Position numbers and translations under genes: made by a program. A stretch of 64,000 nucleotides of DNA, taken from contig CM075857.1 in assembly GCA_037975125.1 (NCBI GenBank), positions 22,050,822-22,114,821 on the forward strand. The letters run 5' to 3'. The notes below the pieces were generated by a model. It worked only from the letters and a program-made list of their open reading frames with translations, did no database searches and was not told where the DNA came from. Shown here piece after piece: positions 1 to 15,088 of this stretch. Positions within the stretch are counted from its first letter, which is position 1. Every line of letters starts with the position of its first letter. This DNA comes from Latrodectus hesperus. Lineage: Eukaryota > Arthropoda > Arachnida > Araneae > Theridiidae.

Positions 1-2398
<2,398 letters not shown>

Positions 2399-2639
2399 CT
2401 CTTGCGAATAAAAAGGAAATTGTTGAATGCGCTTCATAAGGATTCAAATATGAAAATCTATACCAGCTTTTGTTATAAATAGAAATGTATATGTTCACAA
2501 GTAATATAATGTAGCTTCGCGTTGCAGTTTTGTTTGTCTTGGATAATTTTTGAAACCATAAAATGTTGGATTGTTTAGATTTTTAGTGAAGCCAAATTGA
2601 AGTCGCGCGGGCAACAAAAGCAAGTGAAAATGTAACATT

Positions 2640-2985
2640 TCAACTTTTAGGTGTTTCGAGACATATGGTGTCTTAAGTTATAATATCATACCTAAAGTGC
2701 GGCAATGTAAGCTCGGAAAGTAAAATAGTGGTCAGGACCAACAACTCAGTGAAAGAGACAAACGGGCATTGAAGCAGATTGTATTGTCTAAAATGTGAAC
2801 AACTACAGAACAGAGATAAAGAGATTTTATCGCAGAACTTAATCAACATCCGATTTCTCCAGTTTCATTGCTTACAGATAGAAGAATCTTTAATTAACAG
2901 AACATTTACGTGTACATCAGGAATTCCCAAGCCATTGCTAGACATTATGTCGTCCATAGTTTTAGTCATAATCGTTGTCAATGAA
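2640..2985 (+). pseudogene. Decayed Tc1-like transposase N-terminal remnant
   Basis: No frame is open throughout, but switching frames recovers a continuous DNA-binding region of Tc1-type transposases. The blocks are LGVSRHMVS, then a block resembling SYLKCGNVSS, then NSGQDQQLSERDKRALKQIVLS, then RDFIAELNQHPISPVS. Their order (helix-turn-helix, linker, second helix-turn-helix) is that of a Tc1 N-terminus. At least two frameshifts and several stops separate them. No catalytic domain or TIR was found. The open stretch at 2779-3045 is a shadow frame across this remnant. The family call rests on motif order read by eye and on memory of related proteins. Confidence 0.6.
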
Positions 2986-3159
2986 CATGTCTTCGATGAT
3001 GTCACATTCGCAACACCTGATCAATTGATAAGTAAAAGAAAATAATATTCTTTGTGGATTTTTCACACTTTTTATTATAATAGAATGGGAATATGTCTTG
3101 AACAGACACCTGCAGAAAAGTATGATCCTATTTGTCTCCTTCTAGCTTCCAAATATGAC

Positions 3160-3440
3160 GGAGTTCTAGTCACTCAGTAGCTCCACACCGCTTCTCTTTA
3201 AAATTAGCAAAGTGTAGCATCATTTCCGCGGACAGTGATTTGGTGGGTGAACAGTTTCTGTCCCTCAATGGCTTGCCGTATCTCCCTTGGTTGTGGATGT
3301 GTCCAGGTTAATATGGGATGGCCAAAGGTCTTCCGCTGATGTTACGTGGATGTGGGGAGGAAGATGACAGCTCAGATGTGACCTCATCACCTGACCGTGC
3401 TTCAAAATTACGAAGCACCTAGTAATGGACGAGTATTTTA
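3160..3440 (+). repeat. SINE-like dispersed repeat
   Basis: An island of balanced base composition inside A+T-rich DNA. It includes CTCAATGGCTTGCCGT, ACGTGGATGTGGGGAGGAAG and CTTCAAAATTACGAAG. These phrases resemble a SINE-type repeat I associate with spider genomes, but that memory could not be checked. No clear tRNA-like head, tail or target duplication was delimited. Balanced composition continues to about 3600 without a recognisable identity. Confidence 0.45.
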
Positions 3441-3599
3441 AAGCTGTGCACCTAAAGGAACAGTCCGGGACTCGCCTGCACCGCTATGTCAAGGATGACG
3501 GAGGTTTTTCCTGCTATATGCAGCCGTGTTGTAATTTTATGCATTACCAATCAAGAACCGAGAAGAGGAAGGATCACTGACGACAATTATAGAGAGATT

Positions 3600-4510
3600 T
3601 TATCCCACCAAATCCATCCTTTATTGTAAACTTTGTTTTCTGTAGAAGAAAGAATTTTTGTAGCTGATAATATACTTATCCATGCAGTGGGACTTGTCCA
3701 ATAGTAGCCTGAAGATCCCGAAGTTAAGTATCCATCTACAAAAACCTCTAAGAAATGAGAAGAAAAATTGTTGAAATGTATCCTAAGACATTAATCTCGG
3801 ATGTAATACTGTTTCCAAAGTTATCAGAAAAGTCATATTGAAATTTTTAGTTACGTTGGAGTTTCTCATCAAATCATTGAACAATATTTTCTCATTACAG
3901 CAAACTATATCTCTGAAATTCATAAAAGGCATTAGGCTACTTTTATTGAATGATAATAACTTGAAATTGATATGTGAATAGTCAAATCATTTAAAATCTA
4001 GGTGGTCTTTAAAACTGTGTAATATGTTTAAACTCTGAAACTGTTTAATGTGTTCTCCAAATCAAACATGAACCAATTTCGGGTTGATGACACTTGCCTT
4101 AATTATTTTGGAAAGATCTTAGGGTTCAATTGTTATCCACGAAAAAGGAATTTCAACAGTAAAAACAAAATTCTTTCAGTTATTTGAAGTCTGATGGAAT
4201 ATGGCATCAGTGGAGACACTACAAACATAGTATAGTACTAGGAAGCCCACATGATAACAATCAGCAATTACATTGCATCAACACCAGATTTAATCATTCA
4301 CGACATCATTAATCACGACACAATTAACCTTGGGAACAATTTAATCAGTTAGTGAACCTTTTTTTGTTTTATTTGATGTATGTTAACCTATAGAAATGTA
4401 TAGGTATTAAATATAGATTTCTATAGGTTAGCATAACATATATAAATACAGGGTAAACCAGTTGCGCTATTTTTAGTGGGACATGATGCAATAAATTATA
4501 TATTCTTAGC
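3600..4510. other. A+T-rich DNA, nothing recognised
   Basis: No gene, RNA or structured repeat was recognised here. Confidence 0.5.
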
Positions 4511-4514
4511 ATAC

Positions 4515-5322
4515 TCTTCTTCTTCTCCTTCTTCTTCTTAGAATTGGGTTTGTATGTCATTGGGCACCTCTGCTTTTATCAGCATTTTGTACCATTAACT
4601 CCAAACCCAATGTTTCCTAGTTCCAGTTACTCGGGTCACCCACTTTATTAATAAAGTCCGATAACCCTTTAATGGAGTCTAGGTGTAACTCTCTAGTATG
4701 GATGATGCCTAAAAAGGTTAATCTAGGGAGGGCAAGAGCCTCGCATTCATAAATGATATGCTCTGCCGTTTCCTCTTGCGTATGACATTTCCTGCAGATA
4801 GGGTCTTGCTGAAATAGTCCCATCTGGTCAGAGAGTCAGTCATACAAGGGATAGCTTCCTGACTTTCACCAGAAGATGGTTTGGAGGTCATTTCTACCTC
4901 AAGTGAAGGATTCATTACTGCCCCTTTACAAGACAGCCTCTGAGTTCACTTGTCTTTTTCAGCAAGGTCAACTTCAGAGGCATCACCTGTAGATGCAGAA
5001 AGGATTGTTATTTCTTGTGTCTTTTCAGCCACAAGATAACAATTTATAAGCTCAGGTAATATAAGTCCACCCAGCATTGCCTGAGATACTGGGCAAGGCA
5101 AATTACTCTAGAAGTTTGCCAGGCAACTAGAGGCTCCGTTAAGACACCAATACCGCTACCGCGGTGCCAATTAGCCCTAGGCACGGAACGCATAACACCA
5201 GGGTTTACGGGAGCTGGTTCGCGGCCTCTGATTCTATATTCAAGGCTATCCTGTCATTCCTACAGGACGTTCGGTGATCCACCGCCTACCGACGCGCCTG
5301 GTAGCTGCTCAGGCCCCAGGTA
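4515..5322 (-). mobile_element. Non-autonomous LINE derivative, copy A
   Basis: Read on the minus strand, this begins with a GC-rich leader (CCAGGCGCGTCGGTAGG). It continues through a region with protein-like phrases (KTQEITILSAS, LAEKDK), then the 3' end of a non-LTR retrotransposon ORF, and finishes in an (AAG)n-type tail at 4515-4540. It aligns with copies C (42561) and D (53223). A and D share one internal deletion, with the same junction GACCAGATGGGACT near 4832, relative to C. The A+T-rich flanks stop abruptly at both ends. Movement would depend on the enzyme of a full-length relative. Confidence 0.75.
4617..4823 (-). pseudogene. LINE ORF2 C-terminal zinc-binding fragment
   Basis: This 68-codon frame carries a Cys-x2-Cys...His-x4-Cys zinc-binding motif (CRKCHTQEET then HIIYEC). 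That motif is typical of the segment following RNase H in some non-LTR retrotransposon polymerases. The frame ends naturally at the family stop (DPSNWN). The reverse transcriptase and RNase H are absent. The upstream reading frame changes at the deletion junction, so this is a relic and not an independent gene. Confidence 0.72.
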
Positions 5323-7492
<2,170 letters not shown>

Positions 7493-7660
7493 AAAACCGG
7501 CCAATAAAACACGATCTGGGCGCACGCAATAAATTTGCATGTGACAGAGTCAAGAAACCAATCACAGAACGCCGGTCGCCAGATATTCAGCGTAGGAAAC
7601 CTATAAAATACCAAGCGGGTATGCGAAGTCGTCATTCGGGAACTCGCACATGCCGACGAT

Positions 7661-8741
7661 ATGAGTCTTCCTAGGAAAGTTCGCGGTGAATTGATCAAAC
7701 TCTATTACCAAAATGGGATGAACGCTGCGGAAGCCTTGCGTGTGTATCGCCGCAATCATCGACAACGACGCGGCCCATGTACTCTGCAAGCTCTGCGTGA
7801 TTTAGTGCGGAAATTCGAAGATACAGGCTGCACCTGTGACAAACAGCGCTCCGGACGGCCAACTGTTTCTGAGGACGTTGTCATGGAAGTGCACCATATA
7901 GTGACTGTAGGACACACAGAAACCGCAAGAGGCATAGCGCGCGTGTTGGATATTCCGAACTCAACGGTCCGCAAGCTCTTGCGCTCGGTACTTCACTTGT
8001 TTCCCTATCGGTTCCAGCGCGTCCAGATGTTGGAGCCGGGTGACCCACAACAACGTCTGGACTTCGCAAATGCATTTTTGTTACGATATGATGCGGATAA
8101 CGACTGGCCACTTCGCATACTATGGACGGACGAGGCGCATTTCACCTTAAATGGCAGCATTAACACAAAGAATTGTGTGCACTGGGGAGAGACGAATCCT
8201 CATGCTGTGGCGCCAGTACCATTATTTGACGCCAAAGTGACTGCGTGGTGCGGCATTACAGCTACATTTGTTCTGGGCCCGTTCTTCTTTGAGGAAACGA
8301 CCCCGACTGGCCCTGCAACATGTTCTGTAACGGGCCCTCGGTATGCAGCCATGCTGAAAAATTCTGTCTTACCGGAGTTGCGTCGGCTGAATGCACTCAA
8401 TGACATTGTTTGGATGCAAGATGGCGCACCTCCACATATATCGAGGTCAGTTAAAAGGCTCCTGGATCAGCATTTTGGTGATCGCATCATCTCACGCTAT
8501 TATCCTTTTCCGTGGCCTGCGCGATCCCCAGATCTGACACCTATGGATTTCTGGTTTTGGGGCTATCTCAAATCCAGAGTTTATCTGTGCAATCCTCAAA
8601 ACATTGTCGGACTTAAAGGATTCTATACGGCGTGAGATTGGAAACATCCCTCGTGCCATGTTGCGTGCAGCGACATTGTCCACCGTCTCCCGCATGCAAT
8701 GCATAATTGCCTGTGATGGCGCTCATGTGGAAAATGTTTGA
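7661..8741 (+). pseudogene. IS630/Tc1/mariner transposase, one frameshift
   Basis: This encodes a DDE/D transposase for the flanking long TIRs. The start (MSLPRKVRG) opens the frame. Residues 1-70 resemble the DUF4817-type N-terminal helix-turn-helix (YYQNGMNAAEALRVYR). A second helix-turn-helix follows (IARVLDIPNSTVRKLL). The catalytic Asp residues are in LWTDEAHF, VWMQDGAPPH and PDLTPMDFWFWG. The spacing between the second and third is 41 residues, a DD41D signature like that described for the rosa group. The first frame stops early at 8635. One extra A near 8596-8599 (CAAAACA for CAAACA) explains this. The next frame then continues in family-like sequence (RREIGNIPRAMLRAA) to TGA at 8739-8741. 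Correcting that base gives 359 residues. AATAAA follows at about 8747. Confidence 0.9.
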
Positions 8742-8828
8742 AATTAATAAAGATTTTTTTCTCTATGTGTTCTCATCATTGAGCAGTGTCTTGTCTCTGT
8801 CGTATGCATTATTCCTCCGTGCGCCTTG

Positions 8829-9252
<424 letters not shown>

Positions 9253-9368
9253 AAATTATATATAAAAGAGGAATCTTGATCAGTAATATGAAAAACTTTT
9301 CAATTTAAATATTTTGAATATTTCTAGATTTGTAAGTATTAATAAAATCCATTTTTATGATTTAATAT

Positions 9369-9388
9369 TGTACCGAGCTCCACGGGTT
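9369..9388 (-). repeat. 3' LTR remnant, 20 bp
   Basis: TGTACCGAGCTCCACGGGTT (plus strand) is identical to the inner end of the full LTR at 12888-12907. It abuts pol sequence on one side and A+T-rich DNA on the other. Confidence 0.75.
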
Positions 9389-11060
9389 TGGTTTTGATGG
9401 AGGTGAAACAGTAACTTGGCGTACCGAAGTATTTATCAGCTGATAGTTCTTCTCTACTCTAGAACAGTATCGGCAGCTTTCATTACACGGCTACCTTGAT
9501 AGTGCATCAGCATTTCCATGAAGAGTTCCTTTGCGATGACGTATTTCAAAGTCAAACTCCTGGAGTCGTTGAATCCATCTGGCTACCTGTCCTTCCGGAT
9601 TTTTAAAATTTAAAAGCCAGGTTAAGGATGCGTGATCTGTCCGGAGCAAGAACTATCTTCCATAGAGATAATGGTGGAAATGTTCTATGGCTTTAACGAT
9701 TGCCAGCAATGCCTTCCTGGTTGTACAGTAATTCCGCTCTGGTTTCGATAGACATTTACTCCAATAAGCAATGACATATTCTTTATCATCAATTTCTTGC
9801 GACAAAACAGCTCCGATATTTTCGTTGCTGGCATCCGTATCTAAAATGAATAATTTTTCGGGCTGGGGATATGCAAGAACGGGCGAAGATGTCAACGCCT
9901 CCTTCAGTTGTTTAAAAGCTTTCTCACATTCATCTGTCCATAGAAATCTCTGTTTAACTTCTGTCAACTTGTGAAGAGGTCTGGCAATACTTGAAAAACC
10001 CTTAACAAATTTCCTGTAATATGTGCATAGTGCAAGAAAACTTCTTAATTGGTGGACATCTTTTGGACGACTCCAGTCCTTAACTGCGGAGATCTTTTCA
10101 GGATCTGTTCTTACACCTTCAGCAGAGATAATGTGTCCCAGATAGCTTACTTCACGTCGGAATAAATTACATTTGCAAGGATTCAGCTTCAGGTTGGCCA
10201 TTTTTAATTTTTCCAGCACCTTTCGGATGTTTCTTAAATGGTCTTCGAATGTGCGCCCTACAATAATGATATCGTCCAAATATACCAAACAGGCTTCGTA
10301 GGAAAGTCCTCGTAATACTGTCTCCATCAGGTGCTCAAACGTTGCAGGTGCATTGCAAAGCCCAAATGGCATAACCTTGAACTGCCAAAGTCCTTGTCCT
10401 GTGGTGAATGCAGTCTTTTCTCGATCCTCAGGATGTATCTCTACTTGCCAATAACCACTCTTGAGATCCAAAGTCGAAAACCATTGTTTTCCGGATAAAG
10501 CATCAAGTGTATCGTCAATCCTAGGAAGAGAGTAACTATCTTTTTTAGTGATGTTGTTTAACCGACGATAGTCAACGCAGAATCGGGTAGAACCATCTTT
10601 CTTCCGAACTAAAACAATAGGCGAAGCCCAAGGACTCTCTGATGGCTCAATAATGTCATTCTGCTGCATTTCCATCAGAAGATTATCCACCTCTTCCTGC
10701 TTAGCGAATGGCAATCTTCTCGGATGTTGTTTAATGGGTGGATGATCTCCTGTATTGATTCGGTGCTGCGTCAATTTGGTTCGCCCAACATCATCTGATT
10801 TCTTGGAAAAGAGATCTCCGAATTCTAATAATAAATTTCTTGCAGCATTCCTCTGTTTATCATCTAATTCTGCTCTCTGAAGGAGTTCATTAATTAGAGT
10901 GTCAGGAGGCTCAGATAGTGTGGCTTGACAATTTCGGTTAATACAGGTCACTGGAGTGCAAGTCGCTAGCACTTCTCCTTCTTTTATAAGTTTTACCTTA
11001 TTACTTAGATTAGCAACTCTTACCGGGATTACATTTCGTGAAAGGTCGACGAGTACTCCT
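9389..11060 (-). pseudogene. Gypsy pol fragment: reverse transcriptase and RNase H
   Basis: The longest open part is 9653-10972. Reverse transcriptase blocks are in order: TRFCVDYRRLN, FSTLDLKSGYWQV with the first catalytic Asp, MPFGLCNAPATF, and the YLDD active site near 10270. RNase H follows with FILDTDASNENIGAVLSQ and TTRKALLAIVKA. A TAG at 9653-9655 interrupts RNase H after HYLYGR. The same frame continues as FLLRTDHASLTW and NADALSR, then a second TAG at 9491-9493, then CNESCRYCS. The 88 bases upstream of the first Met also read as family sequence, so pol probably had no start of its own and was once fused to gag-protease. Integrase is absent. An oppositely oriented frame at 9771-9974 is a shadow. 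Confidence 0.92.
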
Positions 11061-12857
11061 TTAAGCCACTAGTACTCCTTTAACGCTATTGTCGGAATCT
11101 GGATATTCAGTCAATCCATAATGAAAATTATTATCTTCTGAAAGAGCTCCGCAAACTATTGTCTCAGTTCTTGGTGGTAATGTTGTTTCACTCTTCGCAG
11201 TTATATGATGGACTGTTTTAATATCTGAATATTTCGTCTTAAAAATCGCTATGTCTTCAGAACATGAGTGTAGTTCATTATTTTTAAAATCTAACTTGAA
11301 ATGGTTTTCTTTGAGAAAGTCCAATCCGAGAATAAATTCGTCATTTATATCAGCGACATATGCCATATGATGGTACACGGCATTACCAAATGCAATGTTT
11401 AGATTTATTTTTCCATGCACTTTAATCTTGTCACCTGTCACAGTTTGGAGGGTAATGCAGGGCGGCGTCAAGATGAGTTTGTCACCAAGTTTGCGAGCCA
11501 AATCTGTCCTAATGATAGTTACGTTGGCTCCAGTATCGATTATCATTCTGCAGGGAACTTCGTTGACATGTCCCATAACGAAAAGTCCGTTGTCGCCGCT
11601 ACTTACGGAAGAAATATGAAACAATTTGAAATGGGGCTTCTGACGAAGATCATTTCCATCATCTTTTCGTTTTGGGCAGTCTCTCTGAACGTGTCCGACT
11701 GCACCGCAAGTCCAACACTGAATTTTCGTGTATCTGCCACCTTTACTCATTTCTAAGTTACGGAATTTTCGCCGCAGATCTTCGATTTGCTTTCTGAGAT
11801 CATAGTCCTTATCAGTAGTAGAGACGGCTCTGATTGAGTGCCGGTCTTTACGCGCAGCCTGCTGGGCAGCCTCTATCTTATGTGCGTAGACTAGGGCAGA
11901 TCCAATATCTTTGACATCGGCGAGTCTAAGTGTTTTCTGTATCTCCGGATCCCTCACACTATCGATGAAGTGATGGAGAGCCAGATCCTGACGTGTCTCA
12001 GCTGGGCAGTCCGAAATTGCTAGATGGGAAAGTCGCTGAATATCGGCAGCCAATTCTTGAAGACTTTCACCCGCTTTTTGATAGCGTGACTTTAACTGTA
12101 GTCTGCTATATTCTTTAGTGCACTTATCTCCAAACCGCAGCTCAAGCGCACTCGATAGGGCTTGGAAATCGTGCCTCTGCTCCTCCGGAAGCGTCTCGAG
12201 GATGTCAGCCGCGTCTCCTCTTAAAGAAGCCGCCAGGTGAAAAGCTTGGGCTCGGGGATTCCATCCATTAGCTTCCGCTACCATCATAAACTGGGTCTTG
12301 TATACTTGCCAGGATGATTTCCCATCAAATGTTGAGAGTTTAATATTGGCTAGGGAAGGCACAAATGTCACGTTGGGTTCCTCATGTTTGTTTGACATTT
12401 GCTTCTTCAAGCTTTCAATCTCCTTATTGATATTGTCTAATGCTTCTTCCACGTTTTCTTCTATCTCCAGAACTTTAGTTTCTACTGAAGTTACCTTATC
12501 TTCCCTTGCATTCATCTTCTCCTGAATGATGTTGGAGAATTCTTCTTTAACACTTACAATGTCCTTCTTGAGCTCATCCTGTCCAGATTTTATCTCTTTC
12601 ATCATCTCGGTGTTAATCTCTTCTTGTCTAGCTTTCATCTCCTCTTGTCCAGCTTTCATCTCTTTCATCATCTCGGTTTTAATCTCTTCTTGTCCAGCTT
12701 TCATCTCTTCTTGTCTAGCTTTCATCTCTTCTTGTCCAGCTTTCATCTCGGTTTTCATATCTTCTTGTCCAGCTTTCATCTCAGCCATCTGCTCCGTTAA
12801 TTTTTCGAGAAGACTTTTCATTAAATCCATATCCATTTTTCTGGAGAAACGCTGCAT
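11061..12857 (-). CDS. Gypsy Gag with zinc knuckle and aspartic protease
   Basis: This encodes the structural Gag, which packages element RNA, followed by the maturation protease. The open frame extends to 12950, but that part runs through the primer-binding site and LTR. I therefore chose the first Met after the primer site (MQRFSRKMD, 12857). The N-terminal third is a charged, probably coiled-coil tract built of variants of KAGQEEM. A retrotransposon Gag core follows (WQVYKTQFMMVAEANGW, LRGDAADILETLP). A CCHC knuckle, Cys-x2-Cys-x4-His-x4-Cys (CWTCGAVGHVQRDC), lies near 11700. The protease active site IIDTGANVTI lies near 11535. The frame ends at TAA 11061-11063, created by a short duplication that separates it from pol. 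The frame is intact, but the product would be a truncated gag-pol. Confidence 0.9.
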   Translation of the reverse strand: MQRFSRKMDMDLMKSLLEKLTEQMAEMKAGQEDMKTEMKAGQEEMKARQEEMKAGQEEIKTEMMKEMKAGQEEMKARQEEINTEMMKEIKSGQDELKKDIVSVKEEFSNIIQEKMNAREDKVTSVETKVLEIEENVEEALDNINKEIESLKKQMSNKHEEPNVTFVPSLANIKLSTFDGKSSWQVYKTQFMMVAEANGWNPRAQAFHLAASLRGDAADILETLPEEQRHDFQALSSALELRFGDKCTKEYSRLQLKSRYQKAGESLQELAADIQRLSHLAISDCPAETRQDLALHHFIDSVRDPEIQKTLRLADVKDIGSALVYAHKIEAAQQAARKDRHSIRAVSTTDKDYDLRKQIEDLRRKFRNLEMSKGGRYTKIQCWTCGAVGHVQRDCPKRKDDGNDLRQKPHFKLFHISSVSSGDNGLFVMGHVNEVPCRMIIDTGANVTIIRTDLARKLGDKLILTPPCITLQTVTGDKIKVHGKINLNIAFGNAVYHHMAYVADINDEFILGLDFLKENHFKLDFKNNELHSCSEDIAIFKTKYSDIKTVHHITAKSETTLPPRTETIVCGALSEDNNFHYGLTEYPDSDNSVKGVLVA

Positions 12858-12863
12858 CAACTC

Positions 12864-12885
12864 TTCAACCCCACTTCTGACACCA
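12864..12885 (-). other. Primer-binding site, tRNA-Leu type
   Basis: The minus strand reads TGGTGTCAGAAGTGGGGTTG, starting two bases inside the LTR end. It is complementary to a tRNA 3' end finishing in CCA. The acceptor and T-arm bases look like a tRNA-Leu, recalled from memory. Position and TGG start fit a minus-strand primer site for reverse transcription. Confidence 0.8.
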
Positions 12886-12956
12886 GTTGTACCGAGCTCC
12901 ACGGGTTCGTGTTGATTGAGAGTTGAATAAAGCAACCACTTAATGAACACAAGACT

Positions 12957-12962
12957 TTTATT
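12957..12962 (-). promoter_or_regulatory. LTR polyadenylation signal AATAAA
   Basis: AATAAAAGTCTTGTGTTC on the minus strand lies about 70 bases before the LTR end, a normal place for the R-region poly(A) signal. Confidence 0.6.
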
Positions 12963-13167
12963 CGTAAAAAAACTTCACTAGATAAACGAAATTCCCGCTG
13001 TAACAATCACAATTATACAGCTACAATTCGTCAGATACAATAAGAAATAGCTTCCAATCACAGGTCTCAAATACCTCAGACAGAGAACAACTAGCAGTCA
13101 CAACTAATCGTCTTCACTCACTGACTGTCTTCACAAAACTCTACCCCTATTCCATGTCGGGCTGCGG

Positions 13168-13175
13168 TATTTATA
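13168..13175 (-). promoter_or_regulatory. LTR TATA-like box
   Basis: TATAAATA on the minus strand lies about 320 bases into the LTR and about 210 bases upstream of the AATAAA. This fits a core promoter for the genomic transcript. Confidence 0.55.
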
Positions 13176-13296
13176 CCTGACTTGGCGGAGAAATCTACCA
13201 ATTTCGCCAAGGCTCTGGAAGCTTCTAGGCTATCTCGGAAAATATTGGTCCTAGAGCTTAGGTGATGGATGTTTCCAGAAGTATCGATTTCTCGCA

Positions 13297-13364
13297 AAGT
13301 CGCCAAGAATCTCGCCAACCGTCGCCAAGTCGCCAAGAATATCGCCAACTGTCGCCAAGTCACC
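13297..13364. repeat. 30-bp tandem repeat inside LTR
   Basis: Two full units and a partial third of a 30-bp motif containing AAGTCGCCAAGAAT and TCGCCAAC, with two substitutions between full units. It lies in the upstream part of the LTR, where enhancer-like repeats are often found. Confidence 0.85.
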
Positions 13365-13491
13365 AAATCATTAGGAAATCCGCTTTTAAACTACAACACG
13401 TCTAAATACCGCAATTTTTGCCCAAAATGTGAGAATTTCTGATCTGTCTGAGATATTTTAAGACAAATATAATCATTATTTACAAATTTGT

Positions 13492-13495
<4 letters not shown>

Positions 13496-13537
<42 letters not shown>
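13496..13537. repeat. (TA)n microsatellite
   Basis: A short TA run at the outer edge of the gypsy LTR. Confidence 0.95.

Positions 13538-15088
<1,551 letters not shown>

Larger units (their letters stand above)
9369..13495 (-). mobile_element. Ty3/gypsy LTR retrotransposon, 3' deleted
   Basis: In minus-strand order this has a 5' LTR (13495-12888), a tRNA-type primer-binding site (12885-12864), gag and protease (12857-11061), then reverse transcriptase and RNase H (11060 to about 9389). The integrase and almost all of the 3' LTR are missing. Only the last 20 bases of an LTR (9369-9388) remain, fused to pol just downstream of RNase H. The copy cannot transpose by itself. Lesions are a 19-bp duplication between gag-protease and pol, two nonsense codons in pol and the terminal deletion. 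Confidence 0.93.
12888..13495 (-). repeat. Gypsy 5' LTR, ~608 bp
   Basis: On the minus strand the LTR starts TGTTACAAAT and ends GGTACA, the usual TG...CA termini, and the primer-binding site follows after two bases. It contains a TATA-like box, an AATAAA and an internal 30-bp tandem repeat. The outer end abuts a (TA)n run. No second full LTR exists in the window, so insertion age cannot be estimated from LTR divergence. Confidence 0.85.

Noticed and set aside
12526..12915. 129-codon Ser/Ile-rich plus-strand frame
   Set aside because: Antisense of the Gag KAGQEEM repeat tract.
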